A stretch of DNA of 50,110 nt. It comes from Candidatus Giovannonibacteria bacterium RIFOXYD1_FULL_48_21. Its GTDB lineage: Bacteria > Patescibacteriota > Minisyncoccia > JACPKW01 > UBA11713. Positions within the stretch are counted from its first letter, which is position 1, and the number at the start of each line of letters is the position of its first letter. Positions 1 through 5,871 of the stretch are shown piece by piece. The stretch is from assembly GCA_001778985.1 (NCBI GenBank), contig MFIU01000001.1, positions 1 to 50,110 on the forward strand. Direction: 5' to 3'. The position numbers and the translations under genes were made by a program. Under the pieces are notes generated by a model. The model searched no databases. It saw nothing but the letters and a program-made list of their open reading frames with translations, and had not been told where the DNA came from.

Positions 1-402
1 CCTGACCACATCAAAGACGTCCCCGATTCCATACTGAATGAAATAATCCAATGCGCTCATTTTGGACATGCGATGTCCAAGTGCAATGAACAATGCACTG
101 AGGCCTACAAAATCATTCCTCAAGAACTCCAATTCCTAAGGAAGATGAATCTTCCCTTACCTCGTCTCTGCCCCAACTGCCGCCATTACCAGAGAATTAA
201 ACAAAGAAACCCCCTTAAACTATGGCACAGGAAATGTCAATGCAACGGCGCCAAATCTTCAAACAATGTTTACACTAACACCGCTGACCATATTCACCAC
301 AAAAAAGATGAGCACTGCCCTAATGAATTTGAGACGACTTACTCGCCAGAGAGGCCGGAGATAGTTTACTGCGAGGCTTGCTATCTAAGGGAGGTGGTGT
401 AA
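1..402 (+). CDS. Zinc-ribbon protein, C-terminal part (5' truncated by window edge)
   Basis: The reading frame is open from the first base, so the N-terminus lies outside the window. The visible 133 residues carry cysteine pairs typical of several small zinc ribbons: CNEQC near the start, CPNC in LPRLCPNCRHYQR, CQC, and a final CEAC just before the stop. The phrase IIPQELQFLRKMNLPLPRLCP and the ending IVYCEACYLREVV resemble a zinc-binding hypothetical family that I have seen in Parcubacteria proteins. The function is unknown; nucleic-acid binding is only a guess from the ribbons. It ends 9 nt before the mfd-like gene, and its last codons carry that gene's Shine-Dalgarno (GGGAGG), so the two are probably cotranscribed. 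Confidence 0.7.
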   Translation, partial: PDHIKDVPDSILNEIIQCAHFGHAMSKCNEQCTEAYKIIPQELQFLRKMNLPLPRLCPNCRHYQRIKQRNPLKLWHRKCQCNGAKSSNNVYTNTADHIHHKKDEHCPNEFETTYSPERPEIVYCEACYLREVV

Positions 403-411
403 ACGACATGA

Positions 412-2301
412 ATGGATCCGCCTAAAAATTACAAAGAAATAATTATTTTCGCTCCCACCCCCTCTTTTCTGGAAAGCGGGGATTTGGGATTTGCGGAAAA
501 TCTTTCTAAATATAAAAATCTGCGGCTCCACAATAATTTCTGGCGGCGGAATACGATTATTCTGGAAACTGGCGAGAAAAAAAGTCCGTCAGAACTTTCA
601 TGCGAGCTTACGGATTTGGGATACGTAAAATACGTGGGCGAAATCCACAAAGGCGAATTTTTCCAGCAGGGCGGGCTTATCACGATTTTCCCCATCAATA
701 ATCAAACGCCAGTAACCATAGAATTTGAAGGAAATTATGTTACCTCGATTCAGGAGGCTAAAATCGTTCCGCATGAAACCCGCTTGTCGAAAATCTCCGG
801 ACATAAAATCGAGGCCGGAGACTACGTGGTGCACGAGGACCATGGGATAGGAGTTTTCCGTGGTATCGAGAAAAATTATTTGATGATTGAGTATGCCCCG
901 GCGAGAAAAAATGGCGAGCCGGACAAACTTTTTGTCCCGGAAAAACTTTCGAAAAAAATCTCTCCGTATCTTGGATTAAAAAATCCCCAGATAAACCGGC
1001 TGGGAACGCCCTTGTGGCAGGAAACCAAGCGAAAAGCAAAAGAAGATATTTTGAAATTCGCGCGGGAACTTTTAGCGCTTTATAAAACTCGAAGCGAAGT
1101 AAAACGCCCTCCCTACGAGCCTTCATCATTTGAAAAAGAAATCTGGGATAGCTTTGAGTACCAGCTTACCGAGAGTCAGGAAAGAGCCCTGGACGACATT
1201 TTCAAAGATTTCTCAAAAGACGAGCCCATGGAGCGTTTGCTGGTGGGAGACGTGGGCTTCGGCAAAACCGAAATCGCCCTTCGAGCGAGTCTCAGGGTGA
1301 TTCTAAACGGCAAGAGGACTGCTCTTTTATCCCCCACTACCGTGCTTTGCGACCAGCATTATGAAACTTTCAAAAAAAGACTCGAGGATAAAGGAGTAAA
1401 CGTAGAAAGATTAACGCGCTTTGATTCAAAATCCAGAATAAGTGGCGCTGACATAATTATTGGAACCCATCGAATTTTATCCAAAGATATTGAGTTTTCA
1501 AATTTGGGACTTTTGATAATCGATGAGGAGCAGAGATTTGGAGTTCGTCACAAAGAAACCTTGAAAAAAAGATATCCGGGAGTGGACGTTCTGTATCTGT
1601 CGGCGACACCGATTCCGCGAACCCTGGCCTTCTCGCTCTCGAAAATCAGGCCGATGAGTTTAATTTCTGACCCGCCGGAGGGCCGGACCCCGATTATGAC
1701 CTTTGTTCTGCCGCGAGGCGAGAAAATTATCCGAGAAGCTATCACAAAAGAGCTTCGGCGCAAAGGCCAGATTTATTTTCTCTCTCCAAGAATCCTAAAA
1801 ATTCCCTTCATCTTCGAAAAACTCGAGCGGGAGTTCCCAAAAATTAAAAAAGCCGCGCTCCACGGCCGAATGTCAGAGAAAAAACTTGTCCAAACCATGC
1901 ATGATTTTCGCGAAGGCAAAATCCAGGTGCTGATTTCCACTACAATCATAGAAAACGGCCTTGACATCTCCTCGGTCAATACTTTGATTGTCGAAGACGC
2001 GACCCGATTGGGACTTTCGCAAGCGCACCAGCTTCGCGGCCGAATCGGCCGCGGAAAAGTGCAAGCCTTTGCATACTTTTTATATCCTGCTAAAAAATTG
2101 AAACAGAAAGCTGAAGAAAGATTGGAGGCGCTTCTGTCCTTTCAAGAGCTGGGCGCGGGTCTTGAAATCGCCAAGCGCGACCTCGAACTCCGCGGCTCCG
2201 GCAACATCCTCGGCCGCGAGCAGTCCGGCGTCATGAATCGGATTGGGTGGAATCTGTATTTTCAGTATCTGTCGGAATCCTTGGAAGATCTAGAAACATA
2301 G
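412..2301 (+). CDS. mfd: Mfd-like transcription-repair coupling helicase, short form
   Basis: This is a superfamily 2 DNA translocase of the Mfd/RecG type. A CarD-like RNA-polymerase-interacting segment (HKIEAGDYVVHEDHGIGVF) spans about residues 131-200. Walker A is GDVGFGKT near 280, the DEEQ box near 371, LSATPIPRT follows, and motifs V and VI (IIENGLD, QLRGRIGRG) lie near 515-545. A full-length Mfd has about 1150 residues; this one lacks most of the UvrB-like N-terminal module and the C-terminal autoinhibitory domain, ending soon after the LRGSGNILGREQSG motif. It may displace stalled polymerase without the UvrA-recruiting surface. The start is fixed by an in-frame stop just upstream and a GGGAGG about 16 nt away. 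Whether the short form is normal for this lineage cannot be told from one genome. Confidence 0.9.
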   Translation: MDPPKNYKEIIIFAPTPSFLESGDLGFAENLSKYKNLRLHNNFWRRNTIILETGEKKSPSELSCELTDLGYVKYVGEIHKGEFFQQGGLITIFPINNQTPVTIEFEGNYVTSIQEAKIVPHETRLSKISGHKIEAGDYVVHEDHGIGVFRGIEKNYLMIEYAPARKNGEPDKLFVPEKLSKKISPYLGLKNPQINRLGTPLWQETKRKAKEDILKFARELLALYKTRSEVKRPPYEPSSFEKEIWDSFEYQLTESQERALDDIFKDFSKDEPMERLLVGDVGFGKTEIALRASLRVILNGKRTALLSPTTVLCDQHYETFKKRLEDKGVNVERLTRFDSKSRISGADIIIGTHRILSKDIEFSNLGLLIIDEEQRFGVRHKETLKKRYPGVDVLYLSATPIPRTLAFSLSKIRPMSLISDPPEGRTPIMTFVLPRGEKIIREAITKELRRKGQIYFLSPRILKIPFIFEKLEREFPKIKKAALHGRMSEKKLVQTMHDFREGKIQVLISTTIIENGLDISSVNTLIVEDATRLGLSQAHQLRGRIGRGKVQAFAYFLYPAKKLKQKAEERLEALLSFQELGAGLEIAKRDLELRGSGNILGREQSGVMNRIGWNLYFQYLSESLEDLET

Positions 2302-2335
2302 AAAATTACAAAACTATTGAACCATTACGGATAGC

Positions 2336-2365
2336 TTGACAAGGTGAGGATATAGTAGATATTAC
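2336..2365 (+). promoter_or_regulatory. Sigma70-type promoter ahead of small membrane genes
   Basis: TTGACA is followed after 18 nt by TATTAC. The -10 box ends 4 nt before the ATG at 2370, so the transcript would start at about the start codon (leaderless). Confidence 0.5.
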
Positions 2366-2369
2366 TAAT

Positions 2370-2567
2370 ATGAAAGTATTAAGCATCGGATTAAAAATAC
2401 TAATAACTTTCCTAATTATTACGGTGACATCAGCGGTCTATCAGTTTGCGGTAGAAAAAATAGGTCATGGCGCAGAATCGGCTTTAATAAATTGGGCCGG
2501 AGGTGCGATTATAATATTAATATGGGTGCCGAAATCGTGGTGGACGAAATGGAGGAAAACGAACTAA
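2370..2567 (+). CDS. Small membrane protein, two predicted helices
   Basis: The 65 residues contain two hydrophobic stretches, about 5-25 (ILITFLIITVTSAVYQF) and 38-55 (LINWAGGAIIILIWV), and a basic tail (KWRKTN). No family is recognised. It follows a promoter-like sequence directly and overlaps the next small membrane gene by 19 bp, so the two probably form one transcript and may work together. Base composition is more AT-rich than that of the mfd gene before it, which could reflect lower constraint or recent arrival. Coding is supported by length, amphipathic layout and the overlap with a similar neighbour, not by homology. Confidence 0.5.
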   Translation: MKVLSIGLKILITFLIITVTSAVYQFAVEKIGHGAESALINWAGGAIIILIWVPKSWWTKWRKTN

Positions 2568-2743
2568 ATTACTGGAAAAAGATCGGCACTATTGTTTTTC
2601 TCGTCGTAGTGAGTCTTATAATAGCCCTGGCTGATGATTCTGCTCATCCCTTTCTTCTAATTTGGTGGGGTTGGATTTGGGGAATTATATTTTTAATCTG
2701 GCTGACTGCAAAAGTTATCCAATATTTTCGTAAAAACAACTAA
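2549..2743 (+). CDS. Small membrane protein, two predicted helices
   Basis: The 64 residues, starting MEENELNYWKK, include two strongly hydrophobic segments at about 12-28 (IGTIVFLVVVSLIIALA) and 35-55 (FLLIWWGWIWGIIFLIWL), with a charged C-terminus (RKNN). The ATG at 2549 was chosen over upstream ATGs at 2492 and 2522 because GGTGGA lies about 5 nt before it and the start overlaps the end of the preceding gene by 19 bp, as expected for translational coupling. No family is recognised. A strong terminator follows about 70 nt downstream. Confidence 0.5.
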   Translation: MEENELNYWKKIGTIVFLVVVSLIIALADDSAHPFLLIWWGWIWGIIFLIWLTAKVIQYFRKNN

Positions 2744-2814
2744 CTACTTTACACTACTCTGCCACCGTTTAAAATCACCCTCGCTGACGACAAAACCTTT
2801 CTTGTAAATCAAAG

Positions 2815-2856
2815 ACTCTCCGGGTGCGAAAACTCGGAGGGTTCTTTTTTATTTTA
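2815..2856 (+). terminator. Rho-independent terminator
   Basis: An 8-bp stem (ACTCTCCG with CGGAGGGT, two G-T or equivalent wobble positions at most) encloses a 12-nt loop and is followed by TCTTTTTTATTTT. It ends the small membrane gene transcript. Confidence 0.75.
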
Positions 2857-2911
2857 GAAATGTGACAATGTTCGGACGATCGCCGCATAAAAAAGTTATC
2901 CCCGCGCCCTC

Positions 2912-2940
2912 TTGACTTTTAAAAACATCATTAATATAAT
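2912..2940 (+). promoter_or_regulatory. Consensus sigma70 promoter with no downstream protein gene
   Basis: TTGACT and TATAAT are separated by exactly 17 nt. Transcription should begin near 2947 and run into a compact hairpin, with no plus-strand reading frame downstream. Confidence 0.7.
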
Positions 2941-2946
2941 TATGGT

Positions 2947-3013
2947 AAGACAAATAAGACCTCGCCGCTGAGATACCGTAAGGCGTCTCACGAAGGTGGC
3001 GGGGCTTTGTCGT
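2947..3013 (+). ncRNA. Candidate small structured RNA
   Basis: Directly downstream of a consensus promoter lies a nested hairpin. The outer stem is GACAAA (2949-2954) with TTTGTC (3006-3011), the middle stem CCTCGCC (2960-2966) with GGCGGGG (2998-3004), and the inner stem GAGA/TCTC plus CC/GG capped by a GTAA (GNRA-type) tetraloop at 2978-2981. An asymmetric internal loop (GCT against ACGAAGGT) separates middle and inner stems. It does not match a riboswitch I know. It could also act as the terminator of the convergent DUF3800 gene, whose stop is next to it, but that would not explain the promoter. Confidence 0.5.
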
Positions 3014-3646
3014 TTATGGGAAAAGAGGCGCTTCCTCTATTATCTTTTGTGAGATTAAGTTGTAATAAGTATCGTCGCCCTTTTCATACTTTCTGAAAAT
3101 TGCCCAAGAAACAAAATCAACCACTTGAAGTGCTTTTTCTTTCACGGGACTTGCAATTTCAATATTTAATAACAACCGACGCTGATTATTTATCTGTCTT
3201 TGCAAATAATCCTTAAAATTTTCGTTTAAGAACTTGTTGGTTTCTCTGCGAGAAGCAATTAATGTAATAGGTCCGTCAGTGGAAATAGGTTTTTTCTTAA
3301 AAAGTCGGTCAAGTAAAATGTTTGTCACATAATTATAAAGTACTGCTTTTTCATCCTGCAGTTTTGTGTATACTTTCTGTTTATTTAAAATAATCGCTAG
3401 TATAAAACATTCTCTTTCACCAAGTAACCTAAGTATTCTAGTCCTTGTGATTGGGGTTTCCCGATAAGAGTGGAGATAACCCACTTTCTTAAATTTTTTA
3501 CGAAGACTTTTGTGTACTTTCTTGGCGATACTCTCAAGCTGACGTTTCGAATTGGTAAAAAGGACTGTCACTATAAAAAATTTTGACGATCCCCTTTTTA
3601 ACTTAAAACCTAAATCTCCAGATTCGTCTAAGAGAATAAAAGTCAT
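3014..3646 (-). CDS. DUF3800 family protein
   Basis: The 210-residue product opens with ILLDESGDLGF, the acidic signature of DUF3800 proteins, and carries the matching C-terminal motif VVDFVSWAIFRKYEKGD near residues 172-188. The conserved acidic residues and the fold suggest an RNase H-like nuclease, but the biochemical role of the family is not settled; members often occur in mobile or defence contexts. Here it is 21 nt downstream of rpsA on the same strand and may be cotranscribed with it. The start is the first ATG, immediately preceded by AGG. Lysine- and isoleucine-rich, AT-rich coding contrasts with the GC-richer rpsA and suggests later acquisition. Confidence 0.85.
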   Translation of the reverse strand: MTFILLDESGDLGFKLKRGSSKFFIVTVLFTNSKRQLESIAKKVHKSLRKKFKKVGYLHSYRETPITRTRILRLLGERECFILAIILNKQKVYTKLQDEKAVLYNYVTNILLDRLFKKKPISTDGPITLIASRRETNKFLNENFKDYLQRQINNQRRLLLNIEIASPVKEKALQVVDFVSWAIFRKYEKGDDTYYNLISQKIIEEAPLFP

Positions 3647-3667
3647 CCTGTTTTTACGGGTTTAATG

Positions 3668-4810
3668 TTACTCTTTACTTTCAGTATTCGGGAGAGTCGC
3701 TGGAATCTCTTTCTTAACCGCCTCGTCGCCAAGATAGGAAAGTGTCATCCTGCGGTCTTTGGGTTCGAAAAGTGTTATCTGAAAAGGATAGGTTTTCCCA
3801 ACCTCCAATTTTTCTTTCATTTTGTCGATAGAACCGAATTCCGAGATATGGGAAAGCCCCGAGACTCCTTCGGCGATCGCGACCAGCGCCCCGTATTTAT
3901 TGAAGCGCAGTACCCTGCCCTCCACGATATCGCTTTTGTGATATTTATCGGCCGCGGCCATCCAGGGGTCGGGCTTCAGAGCTTTAACCGACAAAGAAAC
4001 CCGGCCGCCCTCAATCCCGATTATTTTGGCTTGGAGCCGCTCTCCGACTTTGAAAAGCTCGTGCGGATTTTGGACCAAAGACCAATCGAGCTCCGAAAGA
4101 TGGCAAAGCCCTTCCAGGCCTTCCTCCAGTTTTATGAAAATGCCGAAATCCACCACGCCCGTAATCTCGCCTTCGATAATTTGGCCCGCGGCGTACTTGG
4201 CGGTCAGTTCTTTCAGCTCCGCCGTTTCCGCCCCCTTTTCTGAAAAAATTATTTTATCTTCTCTGGGGTCGAACGCGATGATGGTCACGCTCAATTTCTG
4301 GCCCTCGAGTTTTTTCAGCTCCTGGAAAATTTTTTCTCTGTCCCCGCCTTCCACCCGCGGGTAGTGGGAGGTTTTCAGCTGCGAGGCCGGCAGAAAGCCT
4401 TTGATCTTTTTCCATTCTAAAACCAAACCTCCTTTATTGGCTTCCAGCACTTCCAGCTCCAAAACTTCTTTTTTCTTCATCAGCTCCTCGGCCTCAAACC
4501 AGACCAAATCCCGGCCGGCTTCCCGGAGCGAGAGCTCAACGTAGCCGTCTTCATTCTCCAGTTCCACGATTTTGGCCGGCAGCACCTCGCCCGGCTTCAA
4601 ATTCTTGACGATATCCCGCGCCAAAATATATTCCCGGCCGTAGACCACCCCGCAGCCGTAGGCTCCCAAATCAAAAAAAGCTTTGGCGCCCGAGCGTTCT
4701 AAAAATTTTGCCTGGACCAAATCATCCGCCTTCGGCAGAACGAGCGGCATTTTTTTCCAAAGCCCATCCATCAAATTGTTTTTCTTGAGCCCTAAATCCG
4801 TAACCAGCAT
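3668..4810 (-). CDS. rpsA: 30S ribosomal protein S1 (four S1 repeats)
   Basis: The product of 380 residues carries four S1 OB-fold repeats at about 30-98, 113-190, 209-280 and 294-362. The last two are the most typical (GEITGVVDFGIFIKLEEGLEGLCHLSE and GRVLRFNKYGALVAIAEGVSGLSHISE, each described here by its key positions V-x-FG-F/A and L-HISE). S1 helps the 30S subunit capture mRNA. Four repeats rather than the six of Escherichia coli is common in short bacterial S1 proteins. The chosen ATG lies 7 nt from a consensus -10 box with no room for a Shine-Dalgarno, so the mRNA appears leaderless; an in-frame ATG 13 codons later is the alternative. Confidence 0.9.
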   Translation of the reverse strand: MLVTDLGLKKNNLMDGLWKKMPLVLPKADDLVQAKFLERSGAKAFFDLGAYGCGVVYGREYILARDIVKNLKPGEVLPAKIVELENEDGYVELSLREAGRDLVWFEAEELMKKKEVLELEVLEANKGGLVLEWKKIKGFLPASQLKTSHYPRVEGGDREKIFQELKKLEGQKLSVTIIAFDPREDKIIFSEKGAETAELKELTAKYAAGQIIEGEITGVVDFGIFIKLEEGLEGLCHLSELDWSLVQNPHELFKVGERLQAKIIGIEGGRVSLSVKALKPDPWMAAADKYHKSDIVEGRVLRFNKYGALVAIAEGVSGLSHISEFGSIDKMKEKLEVGKTYPFQITLFEPKDRRMTLSYLGDEAVKKEIPATLPNTESKE

Positions 4811-4817
4811 AAAAAGG

Positions 4818-4846
4818 AGTATAGACTCTCTTTAAATTTAAGTCAA
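4818..4846 (-). promoter_or_regulatory. rpsA promoter
   Basis: On the minus strand TTGACT and TATACT are separated by 17 nt. The -10 box ends 7 nt before the rpsA ATG, which predicts a start site at or next to the start codon. Confidence 0.7.
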
Positions 4847-4865
4847 AATAGGTTAAAATTTTTCT

Positions 4866-5516
4866 ATGGTAATAACTTACTACGGGGCTTCGTGCTTCAA
4901 AGTGGAATCAGGAAAGCTGGCCGTGGCCTTTGACCCGCCCTCCAAAGAATCGGAGCTGAAGCCGCCCCGTTTTTCAGCCGACGTCGTCCTGGTGAGCCAC
5001 AATCATCCCCGCCACAACGGCTTCCAAGAGCTTTCTGGCGAGCCTTTTTTAATTTCCGGGCCGGGCGAGTACGAAGTTAAAGGACTTTCCGTAAACGGCC
5101 TACCTTCTTTTCACGACAAAGAAAAAGGCGCCAAGCGCGGAACGAACACCATTTATCTCGTGGAGCTTGAAGAGGTCAAACTCTGCCATCTCGGAGATTT
5201 GGGCGCCCCGGAGCTCGACGCCGAAATCCTGGAGAAAATTGGGCAAGTGGACGTTCTCTTTGTTCCTTCCGGCGGCGAAGATGTCCTCGACCCGGCCGAG
5301 GCCGCTAAAGTCGTGAACCTCCTGGAGCCGAAAATCGTAATCCCCATGCACTACCAATTGCCCAAAACGCCTCAGAAGGGCGCTAAGATTGAAGAATTTT
5401 TGCACGAACTCGGCGAAAAAGAAATAAAACCGGAAGAAAAATTTACTTTCAAGAAAAAAGAGCTTCCGGAAGAAGGAACCAAAGTCGTGGTTTTAAAACC
5501 GGCCATAAGTTTATGA
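4866..5516 (+). CDS. MBL-fold metal-dependent hydrolase (UlaG/YtnP-like)
   Basis: The 216 residues fit the shortened metallo-beta-lactamase fold of the UlaG/UPF0173 type. VVLVSHNHPRHNGF (about 41-54) gives the metal-binding H-x-H-x-x-x-H variant, LCHLGDLG (about 105-112) supplies the bridging Asp, and VIPMHYQ (about 159-165) the last His. Substrate unknown; relatives are assigned to lactonase or ribonuclease roles. It is divergent from rpsA with only 55 bp between the starts, which holds both promoters; TAAAAT at 4854-4859 is the likely -10, 6 nt from the ATG. Its stop codon TGA is immediately followed by an inserted inverted-repeat element. Confidence 0.85.
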   Translation: MVITYYGASCFKVESGKLAVAFDPPSKESELKPPRFSADVVLVSHNHPRHNGFQELSGEPFLISGPGEYEVKGLSVNGLPSFHDKEKGAKRGTNTIYLVELEEVKLCHLGDLGAPELDAEILEKIGQVDVLFVPSGGEDVLDPAEAAKVVNLLEPKIVIPMHYQLPKTPQKGAKIEEFLHELGEKEIKPEEKFTFKKKELPEEGTKVVVLKPAISL

Positions 5517-5517
5517 A

Positions 5518-5616
5518 CCCCGTTAGAAAATCTACAAGCCAAATAATTTCTGAAGTAGAACCTTATGCGCTAATGGTCGTATCCTCAATTACCAGCCTAA
5601 AGATTTTCTAACGGGG
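5518..5616 (+). mobile_element. 99-bp inverted-repeat element with TGAA target duplication
   Basis: Terminal inverted repeats ACCCCGTTAGAAAATCT (5517-5533) and its complement (5601-5617) bracket about 67 nt with no reading frame. Identical TGAA tetranucleotides flank the CCCC...GGGG unit (5514-5517 and 5617-5620). Deleting the unit plus one TGAA joins the MBL stop to the next gene as ATGA, giving an ATG start. The element supplies the G of the present GTG start. It encodes no transposase, so any mobility must be driven in trans. The same ends recur at 38269-38376 and 47284-47410. Confidence 0.8.
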
Positions 5617-5870
5617 TGAATTTTTTCGATAAATTGGAGGAAATCAGGCAAAAACCGGTCGAAACCCGGCGGAGAATTTTAGTATTGACCCTTTTTCTAT
5701 CGATGGCGCTCGTAATCGGCCTCTGGTTAAGTCTTCTGAAGTTCGGAGGTACTGCCGCTAAATCCGCCTCAGCCGGCCCCCGGCCCTGGGAGGTCATCAA
5801 AGGAACTTTCCGGGCTTCCACCCAAGAGCTTAAAAAAACTTTACCGGCTGAAACTTATCTAAAAGAATAA
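5616..5870 (+). CDS. Small single-pass membrane protein upstream of gyrA
   Basis: The 84-residue product has a charged N-terminal segment (KLEEIRQKPVETRRR), one strong transmembrane helix at about 21-42 (RILVLTLFLSMALVIGLWLSL) and a short outer tail. Function unknown; similar small proteins are frequent in Parcubacteria. The GTG start uses the last base of the preceding insertion, and without the insertion the start would be an ATG overlapping the upstream stop codon. No Shine-Dalgarno precedes it now, and the inverted repeat can fold the start into a stem, so expression may be reduced. It ends 1 nt before the gyrA start, pointing to cotranscription. Confidence 0.7.
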   Translation: MNFFDKLEEIRQKPVETRRRILVLTLFLSMALVIGLWLSLLKFGGTAAKSASAGPRPWEVIKGTFRASTQELKKTLPAETYLKE

Positions 5871-5871
5871 T

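Noticed and set aside
2947-3013. TPP riboswitch, suggested by CTGAGA in the hairpin
   Set aside because: The other conserved TPP blocks are absent, the element is far too short, and no gene follows on the same strand.
3665-4364. Plus-strand genes opposite rpsA
   Set aside because: They are antisense shadows of a conserved ribosomal protein gene with no ribosome-binding site or homology.
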